Below, piece by piece: positions 1 to 11,259 of a stretch of DNA of 64,000 bases. The notes below the pieces were generated by a model, which worked only from the letters and a program-made list of their open reading frames with translations, searched no databases and had not been told where the DNA came from. Made by a program: the position numbers and the translations under genes. Source of the DNA: Antedon mediterranea (taxonomy: Eukaryota > Echinodermata > Crinoidea > Comatulida > Antedonidae); the NCBI RefSeq assembly GCF_964355755.1, contig NC_092678.1:5366922-5430921 (forward strand), given 5' to 3'. Every line of letters starts with the position of its first letter. The first letter of the stretch is position 1.

Positions 1-1
1 T

Positions 2-2792
2 TTTGATGTAAGCCGTATATACGAAGGATACAAATTGAACGAGCTAAGACTTCTACTGAATAAGCGCTGTGATGGAGCGACGTTAGCTGAAAAACGCAAC
101 GGAGCACTGAATTGGTTTCGTGAACTCGAAGCCAAAGGTTATATTTCTAAGGAACCTACAGATGTAGAAATTCTGTTGTCGTTGCTAACGAAACAGAAGT
201 GACTGACGCCGTATCCTTAATAGACGATTATATAAAAAAACATCCAAACAAGAAGGAAAACGTTACGAAGGGCCTACCAATCACACCATTTCGGAAAAGA
301 CTTCTAAAAGCTGCAAAAGCAAACCAGAGGGATGTACAACTTATGTCTCCTGCCTACAAGAAGCTCCAAAATATAAAATTTGACAATATTTTTGATTTCA
401 TTTTTAAACTTGAGCAAGGTTGTGAACTGGAGGAGGAGAACCCAGACACAATAACAAAGTTTGCAAAATGTCTGTCAGAAAATGCTTCAAAAATACTTCT
501 CGGTAAATATTATTTAATGACAAGTAAGAGAACAATAATACAAAAATAGAGTAATAAAAACTTATGGCATTTAGGTATGGAATTGAAATTGATATAGAGA
601 GTTGGCATAACCAGAATGAACAACAAGTAGAATTGGATACTGAAAAGAACCGGTAGCTATATTACCCAATACTGAAATTAGAAAAATCATTTCCTTGTTA
701 TTTTGTGATAATTATAATTCATATGATTAATTCAATAGAATAACCATAATATCGTGGGATTGCATTATTATAGGAATCTTTTTAAAAAACAAGGCCAACA
801 GCCATTAAGTCGCGTGCTAGAATGCATAGTGATACCGGACCGACAGACAGACCGACCGACCGACCGACATAGTAAACTATAGAGTCGCGTCCACGCGACT
901 AAAAACATGCATTTGATGCAAGTGTATACAATAGTTAAACTTATTGATTCAGGTACATCGGAGCCAGCTACATCGCAGTCAGGTACATCGCAGTCGGGTA
1001 CATCGCAGCCAGGTAGGCCTACGTCTACGGAATCTCCAAATACTACTAGAGACAGAGGCGTAGAAGGTAAAAATAAAAAGTGTCAAATTACCTTGAATTA
1101 CCTTCAAATGTTTTACACAATAATTGCCTTTTAAAATAATTTCTTCAAACTTTCATATTGCTGTAATTTCTTTATTTACTTAAATAAATTAATTTTATTT
1201 AAAAAAATTAATTCTCTTCTCCGTCTCAGAACGTACGTGGCGGAGAAGAAGGTAACATTCGAATACTACTATAGTTTTCAGTCAATAATCCAACCTGCTC
1301 TTATCGGGTCCTTAATATTTATCAGACAATCTTTCTTTAACAAGTTCAAGCGAATTTATTTATATAAACGCTACCTGAAACAATTACCAACAATAATACA
1401 TGGAATAGTTGACCATTGCTTCAATCTTATCGATAATGTGGAAAACAAGGAGATCATTTGAAAACTATGATCTTGATAATATTAAAAACGTCATTCCTAT
1501 TAGGCCTACTGTAATTTTATTGTGATTTATTTAGGCCCCAATTAGTTCAATTAAATTATTCGAAATAATTAATTCAGCCTCAGAATATCTAGTGATTTCT
1601 TCAGTATTACACAATCGTCTGATTTTTTCAAAATTACTTTCTTTAAGACAGTGTATATAATTACACCCTCACCATTAAAATAAATTTCATTTGTCATTTC
1701 AGATGAGCCTGATAACGCAGCTGTTGCCACAAGTACTACACCTATGGTAATACACGATAGGTATAACTAACATAGCATTATGCTATAGTAAACAATTATT
1801 AGGGTAATCCCACACAACTAAACCGTTATATGTTACTTATGTTGCACTTATTTACAGGAGGTTATACAAATTATTATATTAATTAAATAAATCATTATTT
1901 AGGGGGAGACCTACAATACGCGCTATGGTTTGTAAAACCTAAGTTGTCCGAAAGTGAAATTACTACATAGTATTTTCATATCCAGTTGAGCCATATAATA
2001 ATTTTACCATTTCCCACCCTCTAATTTTCAAAATGGATCTATACATCGTAACCAAGTGTTATACTATAGGAACTACTTTATAACATTTGCGCAATTGAAT
2101 CAACATAGAATTTCGCCTTCCTGATGTACGGTCCATAGTCATTTGGTGGATCCAAAGAGTAATTGAGGTTAGCATTGAGCTTAAACAATTGTTGCCTGAT
2201 TACATGGTTAATGACAATGGTTTATATTGTTTATTTCGATTAGGAACACTGAAACAAGCAGACTGAAGAGGATACAGAATTTTACAAAAAGTAATTATCA
2301 ACTGACAATATTTATATTCGATCTTTAGACTGAATAACAATCAAAAATGACATTGCGTTATGAGCATGACTAATATAAACTTATATATATATATATATAT
2401 TCATCATCATAAAATATATTTTTATATAAATAAATTTATTTATTTTTATTTCAGAAAATAAAAAGCTGTGTGTGTTTATTATTATATGGACACTATTGCT
2501 CCTATGTATTGGCTCGGAATTCGTAATCATTTTTTGTACTTCTTCAATAACGGGATTTTTAGTTGTTTTTATAATTTCTATAATATTACTTGCAATCTCT
2601 ATTTTCTTGTCAATCTGTTTTGGAGAAAAGTTTGAAAAATGTATTACTGCAATTGCAATAATCGGGACTTCAATTCCATTTTTTGTCATACTTTATTTCT
2701 GGGCGATTGAAAAGATAGGAGATAACAGTAATGAAGATATTATAACAACACAGTTACCGTCGATGTCTAATGAAACAACTGCTTTTATTTGA
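2..2792 (+). CDS. DED-X-3TM gene 1 (5' end outside window; frameshifted)
   Basis: This is the 5'-truncated first member of the DED-membrane family. Exons: 2-502 (DED plus module X), 953-1066 (Ser/Thr/Gly linker with repeated GTSQS-like units), 1703-1760, 2244-2290 (basic RIQNF segment) and 2455-2792 (three membrane segments, stop TGA). Exon phases (1-1, 1-2, 2-1) match the intact gene at 31.1 kb. In the first exon the DED frame (core LNELRLLLNKRC) runs into TGA at 200-202. The rest of the exon (ending FAKCLSENASKILLG) is in another frame, so one base is missing near 175-180 relative to sister copies. The first exon (MSAKQ-type) lies outside the window. It is probably a pseudogene or carries a sequencing error. 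The product would be a membrane-anchored death-fold protein; that role is inferred from domains only. Confidence 0.6.
781..906 (+). repeat. CCGA-rich interspersed repeat, short form
   Basis: The element runs from AACAAGGCCA through a (CCGA)n stretch to a terminal hairpin GTCGCG-tcca-CGCGAC followed by TAAAAA. The same ends recur, in either orientation, at 4262-4380, 28570-28685, 49045-49765 and 60090-60805, with a one-ended copy at 15255-15345. It sits in the intron between the DED exon and the linker exon of the first gene. Class is unknown. Confidence 0.6.
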
Positions 2793-3720
2793 AGTGGTTA
2801 AATAACATTCTTAATGTTTGTCGTAACTCAAATGTTTCGAACTAAATAAGGTACTATACAGATAGATAGCAATTTATAGAAATAGAGGGTCTACAGCAAC
2901 ATAAACACAACATAAACACAATATTAATGCAAGTCACTGGACATTCTATAAACTATCAACAATAATGGTTGGATTGGCTTATTTGTTCAAAAAATCTCTT
3001 GCAATAGTGATTGCTATGCTTGCTGATTATCTTTTTGTGATATGTTTATTTTGCTTAAAGTAAATAATGGTAAAATTCATTTAGTTTAGTGCGTTTTGTA
3101 GTTTTTTGCCTCACTGTTTTGTTAATAATTAAATGCTTGTAATAGTAATAATAAATCAGCTCGCTTGTGTATTTATTTATTATACTACAAAATACATGCT
3201 TTCAAGAATCAACTCAGTTGCCAGTAGCAGTGGACATATAACTTCTACAAAGGGTAATAAAATAAGGCTAATCATAACAATAAAACTTCTTACCCTAACC
3301 AGCTCTTTTGATTCTTATGGTGGTTTTTAATGAGATTATATTGAAATATGTGTTCAACGTGGGTTGATTAAGGTTATACTTTTCACAAACTAATAAATAA
3401 TATTGTACTTTAAAAAAAGGAACTTAAAGAAACTAGAAATAGCTTATTGATGTAAAATACTGAAACTTAAAAGTAGTGAAAGGTAATGAATATATATATA
3501 CATATATATATATATATACATATATATATAAGTCACAAAATTACATAATAAAACAAATCAACCAATCAAAGATGTTAACAAACAAAAGGCATAGTTATAA
3601 AGGCACGCCTCCAAAAGCTATGGTGTACAAAGCAGGAATGGTTGCTTATAAAGCAGGACATTTAAAACAAAGACAAAAGCTTCAAGTGTAAATAATTGTT
3701 AATATGTGAATGTCTCTGGC

Positions 3721-3893
3721 AAAATTAATGTTTAAAGGATCTAAATTGTACATTTATGCCGGTAGGGGCAAGAGTGCCAAGCTTTACAATTATTCTTTCA
3801 CAAAAACTAATAAGAAAGAATAATTGTAAAGCTTGGCACTCTTGCCCCTACCGGCATAAATGTACAATTTAGATCCTTTAAACATTAATTTTG
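3721..3893. repeat. Perfect 79-bp inverted repeat (long hairpin)
   Basis: The left arm (3721-3799) and right arm (3814-3892) are exact reverse complements by reading, separated by a 14-nt loop. No transposon ends or target duplication are evident. A transcript would fold into a long perfect double strand. It could be a fold-back element, an inverted duplication, or a small-RNA precursor. Confidence 0.9.
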
Positions 3894-3921
3894 TTGGCAA
3901 AACAAGGGAGTAAATTATCTA
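3893..3921 (+). pseudogene. Relic of a DED-gene first exon
   Basis: The segment GGCAAAACAAGGGAGTAAAT matches the coding part of the first exon used at 4876 and 11260 (encoding AKQGSKLS), but the start codon and the GTAAGT donor are lost. It abuts the right arm of the 79-bp hairpin. Confidence 0.55.
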
Positions 3922-4489
3922 AATAATAATAATAATAAGATTTATACAGCGCACACATCCACTAAAGCTCAAAGGCGCTTGTGAAAACCATGAAACATAT
4001 TAACCTTAAACGTAAATACTACTGATAATTTTGACAAAAAAATGAATTAAAAACAAGTAAATATAGAATTTATGAAGTTTTCATATAGGCCAATATAATA
4101 GAAATAATGCATCTTTTATTTAGTGTTAAATCTTACTGTCAAATTAACTACAATGCTAACGAACTATTGTAGTACAGTCTGGGTATGGAAGGTACATACG
4201 ACACGCGTGTGGTAAGTAATAGAGCATTTAGAGCATAAAAGAGAAAAGGAAAGAGGATTCAATTTTTTAGTCGAGTGGACGCGACTCTATAGTTCATTAT
4301 GTCGGTCAGTCGGTCTGTCTGTCGGTCCGGTATCACTATGCGTTTTAGCACAGGACTTATGGCTGTTGGCCTTGTTAAAAAGAACGTTTGATTTGATTAA
4401 CTAGGCTATTATATAGTTTCAAGATACAGAATAATACAGGACAGGGCCCTGAAGAATTGGAATTATTACAATGAAATTAGCGCCTAAAC

Positions 4490-4875
4490 ATATAAAAGAT
4501 TGACGCTACCAACACCCAGCAACAAAACCTATTATAATATCAATAACCTTATGGCCGGTTCAGTGCAACAGTAATCGATGACGCCCACCACTCAACCATA
4601 GACAAATAATATCTTCATTTTAATCATTCAAGGACTGAAATATAACTAATAATAACTAACTAATTAATAGAGAAGATGAGACTAAATTACAAATGTTGCA
4701 ATTAATTTGATATAGGCTTCTAATTCCAATGTTTCCACCATTGGATTACTCAATGTCGTAATACAAACATGCTCATTCATCCATACAATCGTTTTGTATC
4801 GAATACATTAGGCCTTATACATATCATTATCCGATCGACATAAATTGTAAATCAGGCTGCGCATTGACCTTCAAA
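4490..4875 (+). promoter_or_regulatory. Shared 5' leader/promoter-proximal block (copy 1)
   Basis: This block lies directly upstream of the first coding exon of the DED-3TM gene. It is repeated almost base for base at about 10860-11259, directly upstream of the DED-NHL gene. Shared words include CTATTATAATATCAATAACC and GTTTCCACCATTGGATTACT. The shared leader suggests the two genes inherited the same promoter by duplication. No TATA box or initiator was assigned. Confidence 0.4.
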
Positions 4876-7800
4876 ATGTCGGCAAAACAGGGGAGTAAAT
4901 TATCTACCGTAAGTATACGATTTCGAAGGTTTTTACTTAGTAGTATCTGGTACTAATAACTATGGTGTAAAGTCTATAAACTATCCATTGTAATCTGTTT
5001 GAAGAGATAATTTCTTTGACGGCGGTGAATGCAAATGAATTTGAATTAGTTGCTTCTAGTGAGGGGTAATTACAAAACAAAGATTTGCCATTTGATAGGA
5101 CTACCGTGCCTCTGGGCGACAGTCATATCCGACAGTATTATACTGCAAGTACAGGCCTACTGTATATTTACATAGATGATAATTGCACGCTGATTATTCA
5201 TTCATTACTGATACATCAGGATATTTTTTTCAATTTCATATTTTGTTTACCGTTACAGACAACAGCAAGTCCCGATACATTCAGAAAATTACTTGAAGAC
5301 ATAAGTAATGCATATAGTGGTAAAAAAAGATATTTTTGGTTAAGACTTTTATTAAATGACCACTGTTCAGGAGGTATGTTAAGTAAGCCTGTAGATGGCA
5401 TGACAGGGCTCGATCTGTTTAATGACCTCAAAGATCAGCATTACATTTTTCCTGATCCTACAGATGTCGAGATTCTGTTAGATATTGGTACGGTAACAAA
5501 GCAGGCCTCGGTTGTTGAATTAATAAAAGATTTCAAAGAGAAGTATCCAAATACCGATGCCAACTACAAGTCCAAATGCAAAAAAATATCAACATTTCGC
5601 AAAAACCTTTTCAATGCTGTAAAGTCAAATGGTAATCCTGTAAAAAAAATGCATGCTAGCTACAACGACGAATTAAAAGGAGAAGTGTTTGATGATATTT
5701 GGGATTTTGTGTTCAAGCTGGAAAAGGAAGATTGCTTGACCGAGATTTCTAAGGAAAGATTTGCAAACCTACTCGACGGGAGGGCAAAGAAGATACTTCT
5801 AGATGCAGCGAATGGAAATGCACAAGGTGAATAAGCAGTAATAATCATTCCTTCTATTTGAAATCGTTTGAATTATTACAATAACAATAGGTATAAAAAT
5901 GACCAATACAAACTGTTAAAATAGCAATGCAAGAAAGAGTAGTAAACATGATGCTTTGCATAGGCCTATTAGAAAATGAACATAATTGTCAAATAGACCG
6001 TTTTCAATTTAGATTTAAAAATTGTTTACCTAATTCTCTGTCCTATTAAATATCACATTCATAATATTCGTAATAAAATGTCTTTTTTTTCTGAATATGG
6101 TTCAGACTTTAAAACCTGAAGATGTAATAGAAAATAAGAAACATTCTTGACTTTTTTGTTCTTCTGGTATTATAGTTGAAGAAGAAGCTTCTGAGGTATA
6201 CACACCCTACACACCCGAGTTGGCCAGAGGACAAGGTATTATTATTTATTATCAAAATAATTTCAACCAATTTTAACAATATATCATGACGATGAAGATA
6301 TCAACTTCCATTACTTACAGTTGATTTTCATTTTGTTTTGGAAAACTGTAACTCTAACCATAATGTTCAAAGAAGAGAATTCTCATCCCAAATTAATTAA
6401 TTTATATTCACAATTTACACAGTAAGCAAAATAATTCCCTTTTTTACTTGTATCATACAGTAGTCTACTTTTAATAAATCATAAATAATTGTGGAGTTGT
6501 TGGATCGAAGTAGCGATGACCTTACAACATACGTTTTGTTTTTGTAGTATCCATTAGCCTGATTTCACAAAATCTTAAAGCTCAGGTACAGGCATGAATT
6601 TTAAATATAATATCTGGTTAATTGTACATAAATCAAATATGTGTAACAGAAATCAAGATGAAAAACCATGAATTTCCCCTAATATGGTCAAATACAAAAA
6701 CCAGGAAGACTTTTTTTCAGTAGTTAGGTAGTTAACATAATGTAATAACATGTCTGGTGACTCCCTAGAAGGTGAAAAAAGATGGTGGATATACGGTGGA
6801 TAATTTTTGCTATAGCATGAAAATAAAATTCTGAAGTTGAATAAAAATACCAGAAATGTAAAATTCAAGTTATATTGCCTATATTTAGTCATCTGATAAT
6901 ATTTTTTACCACACCGTTTATTTTTCATAGCTTTTTAAAATGCCTCTCTATTTTCAAAATTTGTGTACAAAAGAATAGATTTTACTGTGTAATTTGAACT
7001 ATCCCCACACTGATATGAAAGTGCTAATTTTCAAAAAACAAATAAAATTCCAAAAATTATGAAACATAGGGGAAACTATAGATCGATAATTATTGGAATG
7101 TATGATCAATAGAAATGTTTTGCCCGCACCTGGCCTTTAACGAGACTGCCAATAAAGTGTAGCTAATATTCCGATTCTCGTGTACCATGTTTGAAAGAAA
7201 GAATGTACAGAATAAATTTTAGGTTGACTTTTTCAGGTGAATATCATCACACAGGAGAAGAAGAAAATAAACGGATGATTGAAGAACCTTCCACATCCCA
7301 GACTGATCCGATAGAAGAAGGTCATATTAAATATCACATTCATAATTAATCGTAATAAAATGCCTTGTTTTTCCGTATTATGAGAAAATTGTTCAGACTT
7401 CAAAACCTTATGATGTGGCAGAAAACAAGAAACATTCTTGCTTTTCTGTCACTGAATAACAATATTTAATATATGTTTTATAGATATAACATATCTAATC
7501 TTAATTTTCAAAGATGAATCTTCTCGTTTAGTTGAACAAGAAGGTTCTGTGGAATCCACACCCGAGTTGGCCAGAGGACAAGGTAATGTTATTTATTATC
7601 AAAATAATTTCCACCAATTTTGAAAATTTATCATGACGATGAAGATATAAATTTCCATGATTTAAATTTGATAGGATAACTATAACCCTTCATAATGTTC
7701 AAAGAAGAAAACTCTCATCCCATATTATAAATAACTTATTCTAGTGACGAGTGCATATCATGTATTGTTTTTCTTGTTTACTTCAGTCATCATCAAAGTT

Positions 7801-9899
7801 ATTGTTTGTTTTATCTGGAGATTCAGACATAAAGCCATTATGACTTTTTTAAATCTCCACACACAACCAAATGTAGAATTTTTCAATATTTATCAGTAAA
7901 AATGTACTTATACTATGTTGTGTGAAATAAAACTGAAAACTGAAGTCTAAACAACTCCAAATAAAGTGTAGCTAATTCCGGTTCTCGTGTGCCATGTTTG
8001 CAAGAAAGAATGTACAGAATAAAGATAACTTTTTATGTGAATATTTTGACACAGAAGACGAAGAAAAAGAAGAAGAAGAAGAAGAAGAAGAAGAAGAAGA
8101 AGAAGAAATTGTACAGATGATTGAAGAACCTTCCACATCCGAGACTGATTCCACGGAAGAAGGTACATATCAGTCCTGCTACTAAAATTAACATGTACAG
8201 TGAAATGAGAAAAAAATTGTTACATATTACAGTTGATGGAAAATACCAATATTGCATTCACTAGCCAAAAGTAACAAAATGAGATAGTGTGATGATAATA
8301 CAACTGACAAAATGGACTTCTGTAATGTTCAATTTTTTATTAACTAAAATGAAATAACAATTGTTATTCATTAAATCAATTTAGGTTAATATTCAAATCT
8401 ACAAAATATAAAAACAGTAATTCGAAATGATAAATTGAGCAGGACAGGCAGCAACTATACCATGCATACCGTATGGCCTACTGGCACAATAGTAAAATTT
8501 ATAAATAATAGAAAATTAAAACAAAATTGTCTTTGTTACCGTAATACAAAATTGACAGTATTGTTTTTAAAATAAAATATGATAATTGCCCTACTGAATG
8601 TAATACCTTGAAAAATAGTAGGCATATGTTTTTGAAAATATGAGTTTCAAAAACCAATAACAATTGTTTGATCTCGGAAAACAAACACCGTAGTGAAAAT
8701 GAAAACATTTCTTTTTTCTTTTCAGTTGTGCATGATGGAGACACATGGTAAATGACCTCTAGGTATAATAACATAATATTAGCTAATTATTCCGGTAAAC
8801 AATTATTGTATCACACGAATAGTAAACATTTAACTGTTTAACTATTACGTAAGATCTCCCTTCACAAAGCGAAACCCAACGAGGTTGCCTGAAATTTATG
8901 GAACAAAATAATCCAAAACAATGGCGAAGTTTACAGAACAACTATCCAGAGGTATCACCACTCACTAACTCCTTAAAAACGGATCTGCGTTCTTAAAACT
9001 GGATCTGCGTTCCCTTTTTAAGTTTGACCAAAAAGAGTGACTTCACATTTGCGGAATTCAATAGTTTTTTGAAAATATACTAAGAGGATTTGAAAATAGA
9101 ATACTGAAGGTTTAGAATAGTCCAACATAATTATTATTTGGCTATTATGGTTATGTGTTTTATTATATTGTTTTAATTAGCTTAATACTGAAGAGGATTC
9201 AGAATTTTATCGAAGGTAATTATTAATTTAAGACAAAATCTTAACGTAAATATAATGTAAATTGATATATACACCTACATAACAATGTAGATAAAAATGA
9301 CCGAAGTTAAACGTTGAATTACACACAACAGACTGTTTCATGAAGGAGATAAAAATATATTTTCAATCATCAGGTTTTATGCTCCGAGTCTAAAATTGTT
9401 GGTAAGAACTATTAGGCCTATAATCATTTACATAAAATAAATTAGCAGCTCCATCACTCCGTAATTATACTCCACACAATCATGAATGGCAGTTGTAAAC
9501 TATAAATATTTACATAAGCCTCTTCCTACTGAATCTTTTTCCAGTAAGACTTAATTTATTAATAATAATTAACTAAAGCTAGCATTTTTTATTCCCAATA
9601 CTTTGAAAGTGTTTTCTATTTATTTATTTATTTCAGAAAGAGAAAATCGATTTCAACAATGTTGGTGCGTTTGTGGGATTCTATTGATACCGTGTTTTAT
9701 ATTGGAAATAATATTTTATGTTACTTCAATTAAAGCGGGATATATAACTTTTCTTATAATTTTCATATTACTAGTTGTCATTTTTGCTGTATTGTCATAC
9801 AAATTTGGTAAAAAATATAAAGTATTTATCGAATGCATTGCTGCAATCGTTACTATAATTTCAGTGCTTGGCGTTATTGACCTAGTTCTTAGTAAATAA
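4876..9899 (+). CDS. DED-X-linker-3TM gene 2
   Basis: Predicted 413-residue protein. Exons: 4876-4908 (MSAKQGSKLST), 5259-5826 (DED, then module X), linker exons 6176-6235, 7237-7320, 7514-7582 and 8055-8162 (polyGlu from a GAA tract), 8726-8747, 9181-9215 (KRIQNF), and 9637-9899 (three hydrophobic segments, ending LVLSK). Lengths sum to 1242 nt, in frame. The DED core reads LRLLLNDHCSG then LFNDLKDQHYI then DVEILLDIG; the RxDL charge motif of classical DEDs is not visible. Module X contains DDIWDFVFKLE and RFANLLDGRAKKILL. The sixth linker exon must use the donor at 8748, because the donor used by sister genes at 8763 would read a TAA first. Role inferred: membrane-tethered death-fold adaptor with DED and linker on one side of the membrane. 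No signal peptide is seen. Confidence 0.7.
8055..8162 (+). other. Linker exon with GAA microsatellite encoding polyGlu
   Basis: A GAA repeat (about 8060-8108) encodes a run of glutamates between an acidic start and the segment IEEPSTSETDSTEEG. The exon is a duplicate of 7237-7320 (which carries IEEPSTSQTDPIEEG), but the original acceptor has decayed and a downstream CAG at 8052-8054 is the likely replacement. Long Ser, Leu and Phe runs on the opposite strand are shadows of this repeat. Confidence 0.65.
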
Positions 9900-11259
9900 C
9901 ATTTGCTTAACATTTCTCGTAACTAAAAACTAAAAAGTTAACTAGGCCTTATAATAGTAAATTATACCTAGTAAATTAGTAAATAACAGGCCTACATGTA
10001 CCATCATAATTTTGCGGATAGTAGGCCTACATTAAATTACCGTACGATGTCTTGGTATGATTATTGCTGTTTTTGTCCATTTTCAAAAGATGAAGGGATA
10101 CCAGGATAATCGCGCAAGCCAAGAAATAGAATACAACATTTGTTTCCGAAATTACGTGTAAAAGGTGCAAGTGATTATTTTTCTAAACTTTCTAATGCCT
10201 ACAAATGTCTATATATAAAATGCTTATATATAGACTATGTGGATGCAAAATGTAGTGTAGTATATTTTAATTAATTTATATTCACAATTTACACAGTAAC
10301 CACAATAGTTTATTTATAGTTCAAGCTTTTATGTCGTATACGGTAGTCTTTTGTGTAATAAATCATAGAATAAAATAGTTGTTGAGTTGTTGTACTGTAG
10401 TTGCAAATCTTTTCTTGGATCGAAATAGCCATGGCCTTACACCACATTGGTTGCTAAAATCACATAAATCTGTCTGGCTAAGTGATATAGAACAATCAAT
10501 ATCTTAATGATTACAAATTTAAAATAAAAATTAAGATATTATAAAACCACCATCCACGTTTGGATTAGATGAACATCTACTACAGATTCTTGATGTTAAA
10601 TATAACTGAGGCAGTTAGAGGTAGAAAAGGGGCAGATGGAAATATAGAACGCAGATTATGTAAAATAGTAATTTAAATTAAGAAAAGATGAATATCATTT
10701 TCTTATTTGTTGACGTTATCGAGAGTAACTGTAAAAGTAAATTATGCCAATGTCATTTATAGTAAAACCTAGCAGACAAAATGATTATGATGGAATACAC
10801 TGCATGTATAATGAAAGTAGTAAAAAGTAATAAACACAATGAACCTAATACATATCAAAGATGGACGCTAGCAACACACGCCAGCAACAAAACCTATTAT
10901 AATATCAATAACCTTATGGTTCAGTGCAACAGTAATCGACGACGCCAACCACTCAAAATAGACAAATAGTATCTTCATTTTAATCATTCAAGAACTTATT
11001 TCTGAAATATAACTAATAATAACTAACTAATTAATAGAGGAGATGAGACTAAATTACAAATGTTGCAATTAATTTGATATAGGCTTCTAATTCCAATGTT
11101 TCCACCATTGGATTACTCAATGTCGTAATACAAACATTTGCTCATTCATCCATACAATCGTTTTGGTATCGAATACATTAGGCTATGGAGGATAGGCCTT
11201 ATGCATATCATTATCCGATCGACATAAATTGTAAATAAGGCTGCGCCTTGACCTTCAAA
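9900..11259 (+). other. Intergenic region and shared 5' leader (copy 2)
   Basis: No gene is supported between 9900 and about 10850. The interval is AT-rich with scattered AGGCCT palindromes. From about 10860 to 11259 it repeats the leader found at 4490-4875 upstream of the previous gene, so it is probably promoter-proximal for the NHL gene that starts at 11260. Confidence 0.5.

Larger units (their letters stand above)
2793..4875 (+). other. Intergenic region between first and second DED genes
   Basis: No gene is supported here. It holds a TA-rich microsatellite (3489-3531), the 79-bp hairpin (3721-3893), a decayed first-exon relic (3893-3921), the CCGA repeat in reverse orientation (4262-4380), and from about 4490 a leader sequence shared with 10.85-11.26 kb upstream of the NHL gene. 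A small reading frame at 3133-3330 has no family resemblance and is not called. Confidence 0.6.

Noticed and set aside
835-875. CRISPR-like or regularly spaced repeats in CCGA blocks and the minisatellite
   Set aside because: Simple tandem repeats in an intron-containing animal genome; no spacers.
781-906. Helitron interpretation of the CCGA repeat (hairpin followed by CTAA)
   Set aside because: The hairpin overlaps the putative CTRR end, no TC start or A/T insertion pattern could be shown, and copies differ internally.
1237-1461. 74-codon frame in the intron of gene 1
   Set aside because: A possible mini-exon near 1230 would leave in phase 2 and break the otherwise consistent model; no homologue in sister genes.
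7947-8257. Overlapping minus-strand frames with long Ser, Leu and Phe runs
   Set aside because: Shadows of the GAA tract that encodes polyGlu on the + strand.
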